A stretch of DNA of 64,000 nucleotides, taken from NCBI GenBank assembly GCA_013214025.1, contig JABSRN010000140.1:110399-174398 (forward strand). The letters are read 5' to 3'. This DNA is from Polyangiaceae bacterium (lineage in GTDB: Bacteria; Myxococcota_A; Polyangia; Polyangiales; Polyangiaceae). This document shows, piece after piece, positions 54,719 to 64,000 of the stretch. Numbering within the stretch: position 1 is the first letter of the stretch; each line of letters begins with the position of its first letter. The translations under genes were made by a program, and so were the position numbers. Under the pieces are notes generated by a model. It saw only the letters and a list, made by a program, of their open reading frames with translations. It ran no database searches and was not told where the DNA came from.

Positions 54719-55044
54719 TTGGCAGTACCCGCCAACGGTGCTTCCACCATAGCGACCGAGAAGCCTCGGCGCGTTGTCCCAGTTGCCACCGTTCCTATTG
54801 CCGTGAGTGCATCACAGAACATTCCGGACGCCTCTTGTGCGCGAGCTGCCTCGCCGAACGAAGTCCACGTCCCCGTTCCTCTTCGCTCAAGCTCACCGCG
54901 GCGGTAGCCCCTCTCTTGACAGCGCTGATCGGGTTCGCCGTCGCCGAACAATTCTTCCACTTGCTGGGGTTAGTGCTGCTCAATATCCCCGGCTTGTTAC
55001 ACGAAGGCACGCTGTGGACCGCGCTGACCGGAGGTCAGCCGTGA
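54715..55044 (+). CDS. Small B-box zinc-finger membrane protein
   Basis: 109 residues starting at an ATGA overlap. A B-box-type zinc site is clear: CFHHSDREASARCPSCHRSY, then CRECITEHSGRLLCASC. One or two membrane helices follow (AAVAPLLTALIGFAVAEQ, LLGLVLLNIPGLL). It is the third zinc-binding protein of the operon. Confidence 0.82.
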   Translation: MIGSTRQRCFHHSDREASARCPSCHRSYCRECITEHSGRLLCASCLAERSPRPRSSSLKLTAAVAPLLTALIGFAVAEQFFHLLGLVLLNIPGLLHEGTLWTALTGGQP

Positions 55045-56678
55045 GCGCCAGTTGGCTAGAAGACGGCATGGCCTCCAGCCTGTCCATACTCGATGAGACC
55101 ACGCAGCAGCTGCGCACGACCAGCGCTAGCGTATTCCTCTCCTACTATTTAGGCACCGCCCCCTTCGTGCTGCTTTTTCTGTATTACTGGGCAGACATGA
55201 GCCGCAACGCTGCAGCCGCGTCAAGACTTGACGCGGGCAGCTTCGCCCTCGCTGCAGCGTTCGTCTGGATGAAATGCTGGCAGAGCTCCTATTGTCGGGC
55301 TCTGGGCCTTCCGTCTGAGCCGGTCCAGTTGCCCGCCGTGGGGCACATCCGAAGAATCGCAATTCACGCGGCGCTCCAACCCTTCGGTCTATTCCTGCTG
55401 GCCGCCTCTTCGCTGTTAATGTTCCCGTATCCGTGGGTGTACGCCTTTTTTCAGCATGCTCTCGTCGTCAATAACGGGCAGCTCAGCCTCCGGGGCGTGG
55501 TGAAGAAATCTTTTCGGCAATGCCGCCATTGGCCCCGACAAAACCACTACCTCGTCAGCATCAGCTCCTTGCTCTGGCTGGTGGCCTTCGCCAATTGCCT
55601 CGCCCTAGTACTAGCAGCACCCCAGCTTATCCACGTACTGCTTGGCGTCGAGACACGCTTTGTCACGGCTGGTTACAATCCATTCAACAGCACTGTGCTC
55701 GCCATCGCCCTGGCGTTGACCTACCTACTGATGGACCCTCTGGCGAAGGCGATCTACGCAAAGCGTAACTTCGCTGCCGCCGCACGCCGCTCCGGGATAG
55801 ACATCCGCGCCAAGCTGATACCGTTAACACGCCCGAGCGCGCTGATTGGGGTCGCCGCCTGCTTACTGATCTTGTCCACATCGCGCGGTGACGCCATTGC
55901 CGACACGAAAGCGCCAGCCCTTCGGACGATCGCGGGCAAAGATTCACTCAATCGATCTCTCGACGCGGTTCTCGACCAACCAGAGTTCGCCTGGCGCGGA
56001 CCGCGCTCCACCGGCACAGCAACAGCGCCAGCCCCTCCAACGGAGCCTCCCGGTTGGCTGGTTCGTCTCGGGCGTGCCATACGCGACGGCATCAAAACCC
56101 TCTTTGAATGGTTCGGCGATGCCATCGATTGGCTTTTCGACTCCGGTGATCTCAGTCCTCAACGGCGAGATCTCGGAAGCAATCAGTGGTCGCGTCACGT
56201 TGACTCAGCGCTGAAGCTACTGCTCGCAGCCGCCCTCGTGGCCGCTAGCATCGTGCTCTACCGACGGCTCCGCTCACGCGCCCCATCGGGCACAGATCCC
56301 GAACAAGCCCCAGCCCCCCCGGAGCTCCAGCAAAACCTAGTCGATCCCGGAGCTCTCGACCACGAAGGATGGCGAGAGATCGCACGGCAACTGCTAGCCC
56401 AGGGCGAATTTCGACTCGCTCAGCGGGCGCTGTACCTGGGCTGCGTCTCAGAGCTGGACAACCGCGGATTGCTAAAAAGCTCGAAGACCAAGACAGTACT
56501 CGACTACCGACGAGAGCTGGAGCGGCACCGACACGCTTATCCGGAGGCAGAAACTCAGTTTCATCGTCTCTGTTCTGAGTTCGAGGTCGTCTGGTATGGG
56601 CAAGGGGTAGCGAACGGTGAAAGCCTGAGACAGTACCAAGTCGCCTCGGAAGGGTTGCTACGCAGTGTCTCCAGCTGA
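55041..56678 (+). CDS. DUF4129-domain membrane protein
   Basis: 545 residues from GTG 55041 (GTGA overlap). About six membrane helices occupy the first 300 residues, then a periplasmic or luminal region, another helix (LLLAAALVAASIVLYRRLRS) and a C-terminal DUF4129 domain (GEFRLAQRALYLGCVSELDN, TVLDYRREL, FEVVWYGQGVA). DUF4129 is typically encoded with MoxR, DUF58 and DUF4350 proteins, as here. Confidence 0.85.
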   Translation: MSASWLEDGMASSLSILDETTQQLRTTSASVFLSYYLGTAPFVLLFLYYWADMSRNAAAASRLDAGSFALAAAFVWMKCWQSSYCRALGLPSEPVQLPAVGHIRRIAIHAALQPFGLFLLAASSLLMFPYPWVYAFFQHALVVNNGQLSLRGVVKKSFRQCRHWPRQNHYLVSISSLLWLVAFANCLALVLAAPQLIHVLLGVETRFVTAGYNPFNSTVLAIALALTYLLMDPLAKAIYAKRNFAAAARRSGIDIRAKLIPLTRPSALIGVAACLLILSTSRGDAIADTKAPALRTIAGKDSLNRSLDAVLDQPEFAWRGPRSTGTATAPAPPTEPPGWLVRLGRAIRDGIKTLFEWFGDAIDWLFDSGDLSPQRRDLGSNQWSRHVDSALKLLLAAALVAASIVLYRRLRSRAPSGTDPEQAPAPPELQQNLVDPGALDHEGWREIARQLLAQGEFRLAQRALYLGCVSELDNRGLLKSSKTKTVLDYRRELERHRHAYPEAETQFHRLCSEFEVVWYGQGVANGESLRQYQVASEGLLRSVSS

Positions 56679-57978
56679 CTCCCGCAGGGCAGGGAAGATC
56701 CAGCTACCATCGGCGGAGCTCGTCGCGGGCTCTGGCGGTAGGGGACGCTGGATGTCACGAGCAGCCTTACTAAGCGTCGCTGGACTTTGCCTCTACGGCT
56801 TTGTGCAGTTGCTCAGTCTCCGCTTCGACCGGGGCGACATCTACCCGATGTATTCAAGTTTGAGAGCTGATCCGCTGGGTACCAAAGCGCTTTACGACGC
56901 CGTCGACTCGATGCCGACGACAAGCGCCATACGACAGCGCAGCCGCCGGGCACGGCCAGACCCCGGTCCCGAGGTCACGTGGTTGCACCTCGGCGGTACC
57001 GCTAACGAGTTCTATTACGACCGTGACTCGCACCGCAATTCCCTGGCGCGCTTGACCCCAGCTATAGAAAAGGGAGCACGGCTTGTGTGGGCGCTGCGGG
57101 ACGACGATGCCGAACATTGCACCGCGGTGGGCTGCAACGCTCCGCGACGTGAAGCCCTCCCCCGCCCCCAAGCCTCGTCCCAAAACTCAGAATCACCGCC
57201 AGCGAAACCCGGCGCGGCCACGCTGAACACCACAACCGACGGCGTGCATGAAGCGTGGGGGGTTCGGCTGGTAGGCGCCCCACGAAATCGAGTGGGCACC
57301 GCCGTGCGCACGCCGAATATTCGGGACGCCCTGCCCGCTAGTCTCCGCTGGAGGGGCCTCGCCTATTTTGACCAACTCGATCCGAGCTGGCAGACCCTTT
57401 ACGTGGTGGACGGCAAGGCTGTCATCATCGAACGCCGCTTGGGTGAAGGGAGTCTGGTACTCGTTGCCGAATCCATTTGGTTTACCAATGAAGCGATGCG
57501 ATCTCGAAGAGAGACCGCACTGCTCAGCTGGCTGATCGGCACCCCGAAGTGGCTCGTGTTCGAAGAAACACACCTCGGTGTCACTTCCGCATCAGGAATC
57601 GCCGCCCTCGCCCGAAGCTATCACTTGGAAGGTCTGTTTCTCGGCTTGCTGGTCGCAGCGGGCCTGTACGTCTGGCGAATGACCCATCCGCTGGTGCCGG
57701 CAGCGGCTACCCCCAGCACCCGCCGCCGGACGGGCTCGGCTGCGACTCGAAGTGCCACAGCCGGTCTCACCCAACTGCTCCGCCGGGCGATTCCAAACTC
57801 CGAACTGGTGGGCGCGTGCGCCGACGAAGCCGTGGGCACGTACAACGAGCGGCAGCCAGCCCTCGGAGATTCCGAGCGCTTTCGAAAACTTAGCCAGCAA
57901 GAGTCCGATCCCGTCGGACGCTTCAACCAGCTCAACCAACTCGTTCAATCGAACCGTCACCTGCGCAAAAGACTATGA
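56665..57978 (+). CDS. DUF4350-domain membrane protein
   Basis: 437 residues from GTG 56665, overlapping by 14 nt, or 408 from ATG 56752, which has a better AGGGGA site. One N-terminal membrane helix is followed by the DUF4350 signature ([20 protein letters not shown]) and a Rossmann-like body ([23 protein letters not shown]). A second helix ([17 protein letters not shown]) and a cytosolic tail follow. The family is found in MoxR/DUF58 operons; the function is not defined. Confidence 0.85.
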   Translation: MSPADSRRAGKIQLPSAELVAGSGGRGRWMSRAALLSVAGLCLYGFVQLLSLRFDRGDIYPMYSSLRADPLGTKALYDAVDSMPTTSAIRQRSRRARPDPGPEVTWLHLGGTANEFYYDRDSHRNSLARLTPAIEKGARLVWALRDDDAEHCTAVGCNAPRREALPRPQASSQNSESPPAKPGAATLNTTTDGVHEAWGVRLVGAPRNRVGTAVRTPNIRDALPASLRWRGLAYFDQLDPSWQTLYVVDGKAVIIERRLGEGSLVLVAESIWFTNEAMRSRRETALLSWLIGTPKWLVFEETHLGVTSASGIAALARSYHLEGLFLGLLVAAGLYVWRMTHPLVPAAATPSTRRRTGSAATRSATAGLTQLLRRAIPNSELVGACADEAVGTYNERQPALGDSERFRKLSQQESDPVGRFNQLNQLVQSNRHLRKRL

Positions 57979-58973
57979 CAGCCAGCGAAACCGAAGCTCA
58001 CCAATCCCCATCGGATAATCTAAACCATGTGCACCAAGCCGTAGGCCGAGCACGCGAAGAGATCGCGCGAGTGATCGTCGGGCAAAGGGAGGCCATCGAT
58101 CTCGCACTGATCGCCATTCTGACTGGCCACCACGCGCTCGTTGAGGGCGTACCCGGCGTGGCGAAAACGCTGTTAGTTCGCACCCTCGCCCGGGTGCTGG
58201 GCTGCGAATTCGGGCGAATTCAGTTCACCCCTGACATGATGCCCACGGATATCACGGGCATGAATGTATTCGACACCGCAGCTGGCAAGTTCTCCTTGGT
58301 ACGTGGCCCAGTGTTCACCGAATTCTTACTCGCGGACGAGATCAATCGCGCTCCAGCGAAAACCCAGGCGGGCCTCTTGCAAGCCATGCAGGAACGTTGT
58401 GTCAGCATTGACCGCGACCTACACCAGCTCTCGCCCCACTTCACCGTCTTCGCCACACAAAACCCCATCGATCACGAGGGAACCTATCCCCTACCGGAAG
58501 CGCAGAAAGATCGATTCCTGCTCAAGATCATCATGCCTCCGCCCAGCGCTGAAGAGGAACGCCAGCTCGCCATGCGCACCCTAGGCCCAGATTCTCCGGA
58601 GAAGGTCTTGCAGAACGGCGCTGTATCAGCGGTGTTGCCGCCAGCCGGTCTCGCGAAGTTGCAGGGCCAGCTCGGGGCGATTCTCATCCGCGACGAGCTG
58701 GTGAAATATTCCGTAGACATCGTCCGGTCCTGCCGAAACGACGATTCCGTCATGGTCGGAGCCGGCCCCCGTGCCACCCAGGGTCTAGTGCTAGCAGCCC
58801 GTGCCCGCGCGGCGATCGATGGGCGCGACTTCGTCACGCCGGACGACATCAAGGGCATGACCGTACCCGTGCTCGCGCACCGCACCCTGCTCCGCCCCGA
58901 GTACGATCTTGAGGGGCTGGACGTACGCGCGGTGATCGAGCGAGTGCTGTCCGAGGTGTCAGTGCCCCAATGA
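57975..58973 (+). CDS. MoxR-family AAA+ ATPase
   Basis: 332 residues starting at ATGA. Walker A is [13 protein letters not shown], Walker [11 protein letters not shown], and sensor 1 [18 protein letters not shown] is diagnostic of MoxR. The C-terminal helical lid carries sensor 2 ([20 protein letters not shown]). MoxR ATPases act as chaperones for metal-protein maturation or complex assembly, usually with DUF58/VWA partners; the next gene is DUF58. Confidence 0.96.
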   Translation: MTASETEAHQSPSDNLNHVHQAVGRAREEIARVIVGQREAIDLALIAILTGHHALVEGVPGVAKTLLVRTLARVLGCEFGRIQFTPDMMPTDITGMNVFDTAAGKFSLVRGPVFTEFLLADEINRAPAKTQAGLLQAMQERCVSIDRDLHQLSPHFTVFATQNPIDHEGTYPLPEAQKDRFLLKIIMPPPSAEEERQLAMRTLGPDSPEKVLQNGAVSAVLPPAGLAKLQGQLGAILIRDELVKYSVDIVRSCRNDDSVMVGAGPRATQGLVLAARARAAIDGRDFVTPDDIKGMTVPVLAHRTLLRPEYDLEGLDVRAVIERVLSEVSVPQ

Positions 58974-60331
58974 CCGTCCCCACGCCACGCCTCATATTCG
59001 CAGCCCTCGCGCTGCTGCTTCCTGCGCTGACGATCACTAGCGCGGGGGGCGCCGCGTCCTCCTTGGGTGCAGGCGGGGTGCTGTTTCTATTGTGTGTGGC
59101 TGCCGCCGACGCCCGACGCGCTCGCTCGCGGGCACCCAATTTCGAGATCGACGCCCCCGCGTTGTTGCGTTCGGTACAAGCTCGTGCGGTGGAGTGCCAG
59201 CTTCGACTGAGCAGCCAGACATCCACCGTTCGGACCACGTGGGCCCTGGAGACCTCGCCGGAAATCAGCGTCGAACCCCAGCAACTATCACTGCAATTAG
59301 CGGCGGGCACCTCCCAAACACTCCCCTTCCGGCTCAGTTCCAACCTGCGTGGAAAACATCATGTATTGAAACTGTGGATTCAATACATGTCGCCGCTGGG
59401 TCTATGGGAGCACCGCCGTTCGCGCGTCCTGAACCAAACGCTGCGCGTGTATCCGGACTTGATGCGCGAGCAAAAACTGCTCGCCACCCTATTCAGCAGC
59501 CACCGACTAGGCGCGCACCGCGTACCACAACTCGGGCAAGGCCATGAGTTCGACCGCCTGCGAGAGTACCTGCCAGGCGACCCCTACGATCACATCCATT
59601 GGAAAGCGACGGCCAAACGCGGACGCCCCGTCACCAAGCTGTTTCAAGTAGAGCGCTCGCAACACGTATACGTCGCTATCGACGCATCTCGGTTGAGCGG
59701 GCGTCCCGTGCCGCGGGAGCCCAACGGGGGCGACAGCAGCGACGGCACCGTGCCGGCCAGCAGCGAAGAACAGCTGGAACCCTACTTGCGGATCGCGCTG
59801 CTCCTTGGTGCTGCCGCTGAACAGCTGGGTGACGCTTTCGGCGTTCTCGGCTTTAACGATCAAGTGCGCCATTTCGTCAAGGCATCCGTCGGCCGCGCCA
59901 ATCGGCGAGCCTGCCGTGAGGTGGCTGCCGACATCAGCCAGCGCCCGGTCAACCCCGACTACGGCGAACTCTTCAGCTTCATCCGCCAGCGCGTCAAACG
60001 GCGCTCGCTGATCATTGTCCTGACAAGCCTCGACGACGCAGCCCTCGCCGAAGAGTTTCGGGAATCCGTACGACTCGTATCCGATCAACATATCGTACTG
60101 GTCGCAAGTCTTCGCCCAGACGGCGAGTGTCAAATCTTCTCGGGGGAAGATGCCAACACCACCAGCGACCTCTACGAACGATTGGCCAGCCATCTCACCT
60201 GGAAACAAGGCAAGCATTTGGCGCGAGACCTAGCCCGTGAGGGTGTTCAGCTGCTGAACCTCCCTAAGGAGCGGCTCGCGCCGGGCTTGTTGAGCCGCTA
60301 CTTCCAGCTCAAGCAGAGGCAAGCGCTGTGA
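58970..60331 (+). CDS. DUF58-domain membrane protein
   Basis: 453 residues, ATGA overlap with the moxR-like gene. Two N-terminal membrane helices ([39 protein letters not shown]) precede a beta-rich extracytoplasmic-type domain and the DUF58 signature ([20 protein letters not shown]), then a VWA-like segment ([33 protein letters not shown]). It is the classic partner of MoxR. Confidence 0.93.
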   Translation: MTVPTPRLIFAALALLLPALTITSAGGAASSLGAGGVLFLLCVAAADARRARSRAPNFEIDAPALLRSVQARAVECQLRLSSQTSTVRTTWALETSPEISVEPQQLSLQLAAGTSQTLPFRLSSNLRGKHHVLKLWIQYMSPLGLWEHRRSRVLNQTLRVYPDLMREQKLLATLFSSHRLGAHRVPQLGQGHEFDRLREYLPGDPYDHIHWKATAKRGRPVTKLFQVERSQHVYVAIDASRLSGRPVPREPNGGDSSDGTVPASSEEQLEPYLRIALLLGAAAEQLGDAFGVLGFNDQVRHFVKASVGRANRRACREVAADISQRPVNPDYGELFSFIRQRVKRRSLIIVLTSLDDAALAEEFRESVRLVSDQHIVLVASLRPDGECQIFSGEDANTTSDLYERLASHLTWKQGKHLARDLAREGVQLLNLPKERLAPGLLSRYFQLKQRQAL

Positions 60332-61329
60332 TTCTGAATCTCCAAAACTTTGTCGCTCGCGAAAAGCCGAGTTGGACCGAACTGGACGAGGCCCTCGGCC
60401 GTCTCGAGCAAGATCCTGACGCAGCCCTCCGCCTCGCCCACGCACAAAGGCTCCACTACCTCTATCAACGGGCTGGCTCATCCCTCGCCAAGCTTCAGGG
60501 CTTTCCTCCCGAGAACGAATTACGGCGCTTTGTCGAAGCGCTGGTGTCTCGGGCTTACACTCAGCTCTTCGATCGCCGCCGCCGGGGCACCCGTGTCCGC
60601 GCGCGACAGTTCCTCACGGTGACTTGGCCGCGGGCTTTCCAGCGCCAGCTCGCTGCCTTCTGGTTGGCTCTGGCCGTGACACTCGTGGGTGCTGGATTCG
60701 GCGCCAGCGTGCTGTCCGCGGACCCCGACTCGAAGGATGTCATCATGCCTTTTTCTCACCTGCTCGGTGATGCTGACGCGCGAGTGGCCGCCGAGGAAAG
60801 CCAGGTGAACCACCGACTGGGCAACGGTAAGTCAACCTTCGCCGCTCAACTGATGAACAACAACATATCTGTTTCGATCCGGGCCGTGGCGTTGGGCATG
60901 ACCTGGGGGATCGGCACGCTAGTGTTGCTCTTCTACAATGGCGTCGTGCTCGGTGCGGTGGCCTTCGATTATATCAGCGCCGGTCACTGGGAGTTTTTAT
61001 TTGCGTGGCTGCTTCCCCACGGGGCCATCGAAATCCCCGCCATCTTAATCGCCGGACAGGCGGGACTGGTGTTGGGTGGCGCTCTGGTCGGCTGGGGAGA
61101 CAACACTCCTCTTCGTAGCCGCTTTCGCAAAGTGTCTGGCGATGTCACCACCTTGATAGTCGCCTTCGCCCTCATGTTGGTTTGGGCCGGTTTTGTCGAA
61201 GCGTTTTTCTCGCAGTACCATGAACCTACCATCCCCTATTCACTGAAGATCGTATTCGGCGCCCTCGAAGGAATCGCTCTAGTGGCGTTGTTGTGGCGCC
61301 GTCTGCCTGCGGACGATCCGCAACTGTGA
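60328..61329 (+). CDS. SpoIIM-family (stage II sporulation M-like) membrane protein
   Basis: 333 residues, GTG start at a GTGA overlap. The cytoplasmic helical N-terminus is followed by about six membrane helices (AAFWLALAVTLVGAGFGASV, GMTWGIGTLVLLFYNGVVLG, LLPHGAIEIPAILIAGQAGL) with the family's HGAIE motif. SpoIIM homologues outside endospore formers usually sit with RDD, MoxR and DUF58 genes. Confidence 0.92.
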   Translation: MILNLQNFVAREKPSWTELDEALGRLEQDPDAALRLAHAQRLHYLYQRAGSSLAKLQGFPPENELRRFVEALVSRAYTQLFDRRRRGTRVRARQFLTVTWPRAFQRQLAAFWLALAVTLVGAGFGASVLSADPDSKDVIMPFSHLLGDADARVAAEESQVNHRLGNGKSTFAAQLMNNNISVSIRAVALGMTWGIGTLVLLFYNGVVLGAVAFDYISAGHWEFLFAWLLPHGAIEIPAILIAGQAGLVLGGALVGWGDNTPLRSRFRKVSGDVTTLIVAFALMLVWAGFVEAFFSQYHEPTIPYSLKIVFGALEGIALVALLWRRLPADDPQL

Positions 61330-62141
61330 GCACTCAACTCCGCAACAGCTCCTCGTCTCCGAGCAGCCAGCAGAACGCGCTGGAGATTGAGACCCCCGAG
61401 GGCATCCGCTTCTCTCTGCCTCTCGCGAGCCCCATCTTGCGCTTCATCGCCTGGACGGTCGATCTGCTGATCATCGCATTGCTCACAACAGCTCTGGGGC
61501 AACTGGTGAAGGCTATCGCGATCGTCAGCACCGATCTGGCGGCAGCGCTATACACCCTCAGCTACCTCGTTGTCTCTACAGGCTATGGCATGGCCCTCGA
61601 GTGGAAACTGCGAGGACAGACGGTCGGAAAACGACTGGTGGGGCTTCGCGTGGTGGACGCCGATGGCCTCGGGCTGGAGAGCTCTCAGGTGGTCATCCGC
61701 AATCTGCTGAGAACGATCGATTTGCTACCGGCATTCTACGGTATCGGCGGGGCGGCCTGTCTCGTCTCCGCCAGAGCCCAGCGGCTCGGCGATCTCGCTG
61801 CGAACACAGTGGTCATCCGCACCGGTCTCGGTGGACTTCCTGATTTACGCGAGCTGGAGGGAAACAGTTACAACTCCCTTGCAGCGAATCCCGTAGTCGC
61901 CGCCCGGCTACGCCGCTCCGTGAGCTACCCGGTATCCACTCTGGCCCTCGACGCTGTGTTGAGGCGCCGGGAGTTGGAGCCTGACGGCAGGGTCGCCACC
62001 TTCGCCGCCCTCGCCACTCACTTTCGCGAGCTCGGGCGGCTGCCAGAATCCGTCACGCGAGGGGTCAGCGACGAAGCCCTCGTACGCAATGCGGTACAGG
62101 TACTCTTTCAGCCAGACGCCGGCAGCCAGCGACGGCGCTAA
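61326..62141 (+). CDS. RDD-family membrane protein
   Basis: 271 residues, GTG start at a GTGA overlap (the frame is open a few codons further). The RDD domain is at about 28-170: RFIAWTVDLLIIALLTTALG, WKLRGQTVGKRLVGLRVVDA and SARAQRLGDLAANTVVIR. A soluble helical C-terminal domain of about 90 residues follows. It ends the operon, so two RDD proteins frame the whole unit. Confidence 0.92.
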   Translation: MSTQLRNSSSSPSSQQNALEIETPEGIRFSLPLASPILRFIAWTVDLLIIALLTTALGQLVKAIAIVSTDLAAALYTLSYLVVSTGYGMALEWKLRGQTVGKRLVGLRVVDADGLGLESSQVVIRNLLRTIDLLPAFYGIGGAACLVSARAQRLGDLAANTVVIRTGLGGLPDLRELEGNSYNSLAANPVVAARLRRSVSYPVSTLALDAVLRRRELEPDGRVATFAALATHFRELGRLPESVTRGVSDEALVRNAVQVLFQPDAGSQRRR

Positions 62142-62160
62142 TTCTACACACCGGGCCGTT

Positions 62161-62988
62161 CTACGCGCTGTCTTGTACCATCCGATGGGCTTTGCCCACA
62201 GCCTCTGCCAGCTCCAACGGTTGGAACGGTTTCGATACAAAGCCAGCGGCACCCTGGTCCAGCCAGTTCGTGACGCTGGCTTTGTGCCCGAATCCTGAGC
62301 ACAACAGGATCAGCACATTCTCGTCAATCTCGGGAAGACGGGGCAGCGTCGCCTCGCCGTCCAGCAGATGAAAAATCTAAACGTCAAGAACAGCACCAGC
62401 GCGAAGCCCAGACGCTGCTCCAGGCGCTGCTCCCGGGCGGCCTGCAGGGCGGCAATTTCTACTTCCACGTCTGGTGCGTAACCCCCCGCACCGATCAACC
62501 ACCCCCCAACGAGTGAGTGGAGGCACGCAACTCACCTTGTCCCGCCGCTCGGGATGCAAGGGTATCGCTATACTGATATTCGACGAAGCCGCCGCCGGCC
62601 CTCGCGGCCAGTACAATCTTGTCGAGCACTACGCGAGCGTGAGCGTCCACATTCGCCAATACTTTCCCGCGGGGATGAGCCCCCAATTGGGATACTGGTG
62701 TAGCCTGGCGCCAATCGGTACCGAACAAGATGTCGTTGTTGCCGAAGCGGCTCCTCGACAAGTAGTTCAACACCCGTTCTCGTTGTTCGGCCATTGGTTC
62801 TTGAGCGCCCGCGAGTTCATGCTCAAGATAAAAGCCGCTCGCTCGACCTCTGTATTCACTCGCTGACGATGGTGTTCGAAGTGTTCTCGACGAAGCGCGC
62901 CGACTTCAACACGCGCCTCTTGAACGTCGAACCAAGTGAAGGCCATCACCTGCATGACCAACGCGAGCAACGTCATCGTCAGACGCAT
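62161..62988 (-). pseudogene. Decayed hybrid sensor histidine kinase
   Basis: Read on the minus strand. The fragment from ATG 62988 is a membrane helix (MRLTMTLLALVMQVMAFTWF) and periplasmic helix. A frameshift near 62780 leads into a Cache-domain frame (RFGNNDILFGTDW, AARAGGGFVEYQYSD). A second frameshift at a G6 run near 62500-62510 gives WLIGAGGYAPDVEVEIAALQ and a second membrane helix. Near 62375 the sequence jumps directly to the last half of a receiver domain (DGEATLPRLPEIDENV, LLCSGFGHKA, SKPFQPLELAEA), stop at 62161. The kinase core and the phospho-accepting Asp are missing. It is a non-functional relic. Confidence 0.8.
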
Positions 62989-63192
62989 GCTTCATCGGAG
63001 GCTGTGCCATTCACCGGTTAAGGGACTGCCGACGTCCCGACTGGAGCTGCTTAAGCTCGTGATATCACCCCCGAAATTCATCGGACTTGGGTAGTGCAAA
63101 AAGCATGACGCCAATCCGGCCAAACCGACTGGCCCCGACCCAGTCGCCCCCCAAGCAGAGACCCCCACTAGCGATCCCCGACTAAAGGACGC

Positions 63193-63801
63193 TCACTCGT
63201 AGTCTCGTTCCGGCTCCAATAGCGCCTGGCGCGCGAGCTCAAAACTGAAGCCAGCACGGGCCAACACCCCGAGGTCTTTGTCGCGATACGCTTCCCGCTT
63301 CTCTTCGGGGCGATGAAGTCCCAGCTTGCGGCGTCGAACCAGGTTCCTCGCGGAGTCAAGCTCATTGTGCTCGCCACAGCTCTCCTCCAAGACCTCGTCT
63401 ACGATTTCGTCGGGCACTCCTTGAGTGCGGAGCTTCATCTGAATCGCCCGGGTGGAGAGGCCACGACTCCGAAATCCGTACACAGCGTTTTTGGCGAAGC
63501 GTGCGTCGTCTACCAGACCACTCCGAGCAAATCGCTCGAGCATGTTTTCTATCAGCTCGGCCCCCAGCTCCGAGCTGGCCATCGCTTCATTTCGATCGGA
63601 TACATCCCGCAGAGCCTTGTACACACGCTCCTTGAGTACGCGTCGCAATTTGCTCGCCGTGGCATCGTAGCGATCTAGATAGGACAACGCCACTCGGTCG
63701 AGAGCCTCCTCGGTGATCTCCATCGGCTTGCGTTGCTTGCGCTCTTTGCGCTTGCGGCCCCGGGGGGCGGCACGCTCGGGGCTCTCATCGTTTTCGTCCA
63801 T
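63193..63801 (-). CDS. recX: RecX-family regulatory protein
   Basis: 202 residues. A basic N-terminal extension (RGRKRKERKQRK) precedes RecX three-helix repeats: ALSYLDRYDATASKLRRVL, ERFARSGLVDDARFAKNAVY, SRGLSTRAIQMKLRTQGVPD and VLARAGFSFELARQALLE. RecX modulates RecA filaments. No recA is in the window. The final 199 bp of the window, upstream of recX, show nothing recognisable. Confidence 0.9.
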   Translation of the reverse strand: MDENDESPERAAPRGRKRKERKQRKPMEITEEALDRVALSYLDRYDATASKLRRVLKERVYKALRDVSDRNEAMASSELGAELIENMLERFARSGLVDDARFAKNAVYGFRSRGLSTRAIQMKLRTQGVPDEIVDEVLEESCGEHNELDSARNLVRRRKLGLHRPEEKREAYRDKDLGVLARAGFSFELARQALLEPERDYE

Positions 63802-64000
63802 AGGGGTGCCCGCAGCCTATACCGAGAAGCGTCGCCATCCGGGACCGAGTCACTCAACTACGCAAAATTGATTCTCGGCCTTGGAGACTCGGCCACATTT
63901 CGCTGATTTCCGAGCGCCGGGCCCGCCTCAAGCTGCCGTTTGGGAACGCCCGGGCGTAAGCCGGTGGCGTCTCCACGAGCGACGCCCGCCCCACAAGAAC

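Overview
The window looks like chromosomal DNA of a Myxococcota (deltaproteobacterial) bacterium whose genus I cannot name. The reasons are a gliding-type Glt gene set, many TPR and HEAT proteins and Cys-rich lipoproteins, an AgmX/PglI C-terminal domain, and outer-membrane barrels of the type annotated in myxobacteria. GC content is high, and housekeeping genes (ftsY, frr, recX, yraN, tRNA-His) are interspersed. There is no rRNA, CRISPR array or intact mobile element.

Layout. 1-16.3 kb, minus strand: a Glt-like envelope-complex locus, read as gltC, gltD, gltE, then a small gltF-like protein, FHA-containing gltG, a TPR lipoprotein, and a giant TPR protein that leaves the window at base 1. 16.7-27.2 kb: Cys-rich lipoprotein, YraN, a HAMP protein without output domain, a HEAT protein, a carboxypeptidase-regulatory-like membrane protein, FtsY, two outer-membrane barrel proteins (gltB/gltA-like), a second HEAT protein and a Cache-type sensor without output. 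27.6-36.2 kb: tRNA-His, a lipoprotein, PP2C phosphatase, frr, an orphan Eco57I-like DNA methyltransferase, CbiX and a membrane-embedded spermidine-synthase-like protein. 36.3-44.7 kb: a catabolic block (NTF2-like, amidohydrolase, Rieske oxygenase, acyl-CoA ligase), M32 carboxypeptidase, a decayed flagellin gene containing a perfect palindrome, an alpha/beta hydrolase and a lipoprotein behind a C10 tract. 44.8-52.5 kb: a pseudokinase, acyl-CoA dehydrogenase, aldehyde dehydrogenase and a DsbA-like lipoprotein. 52.5-62.1 kb, plus strand: a ten-gene, mostly translationally coupled operon (RDD, two zinc-ribbon membrane proteins, a PH-like membrane protein, DUF4129, DUF4350, MoxR, DUF58, SpoIIM, RDD). 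62.1-63.8 kb: a decayed hybrid histidine kinase and recX.

How it fits together. The Glt genes should encode a trans-envelope assembly: inner-membrane GltG with a cytoplasmic FHA domain, periplasmic TPR proteins C and D, TPR lipoproteins, and outer-membrane barrels A and B. gltC is joined to gltDE and the barrels lie about 7 kb away on the other strand; from memory M. xanthus splits these genes into two distant clusters. The motor genes (aglRQS) and gltH/I/J are not seen. The MoxR operon suggests a AAA+-dependent membrane complex of unknown output. Two genes here, flagellin and the hybrid kinase, have kept both ends and lost the middle, which suggests decay by internal deletion. The flagellin relic fits a lineage that gave up swimming and kept a gliding-type machine.
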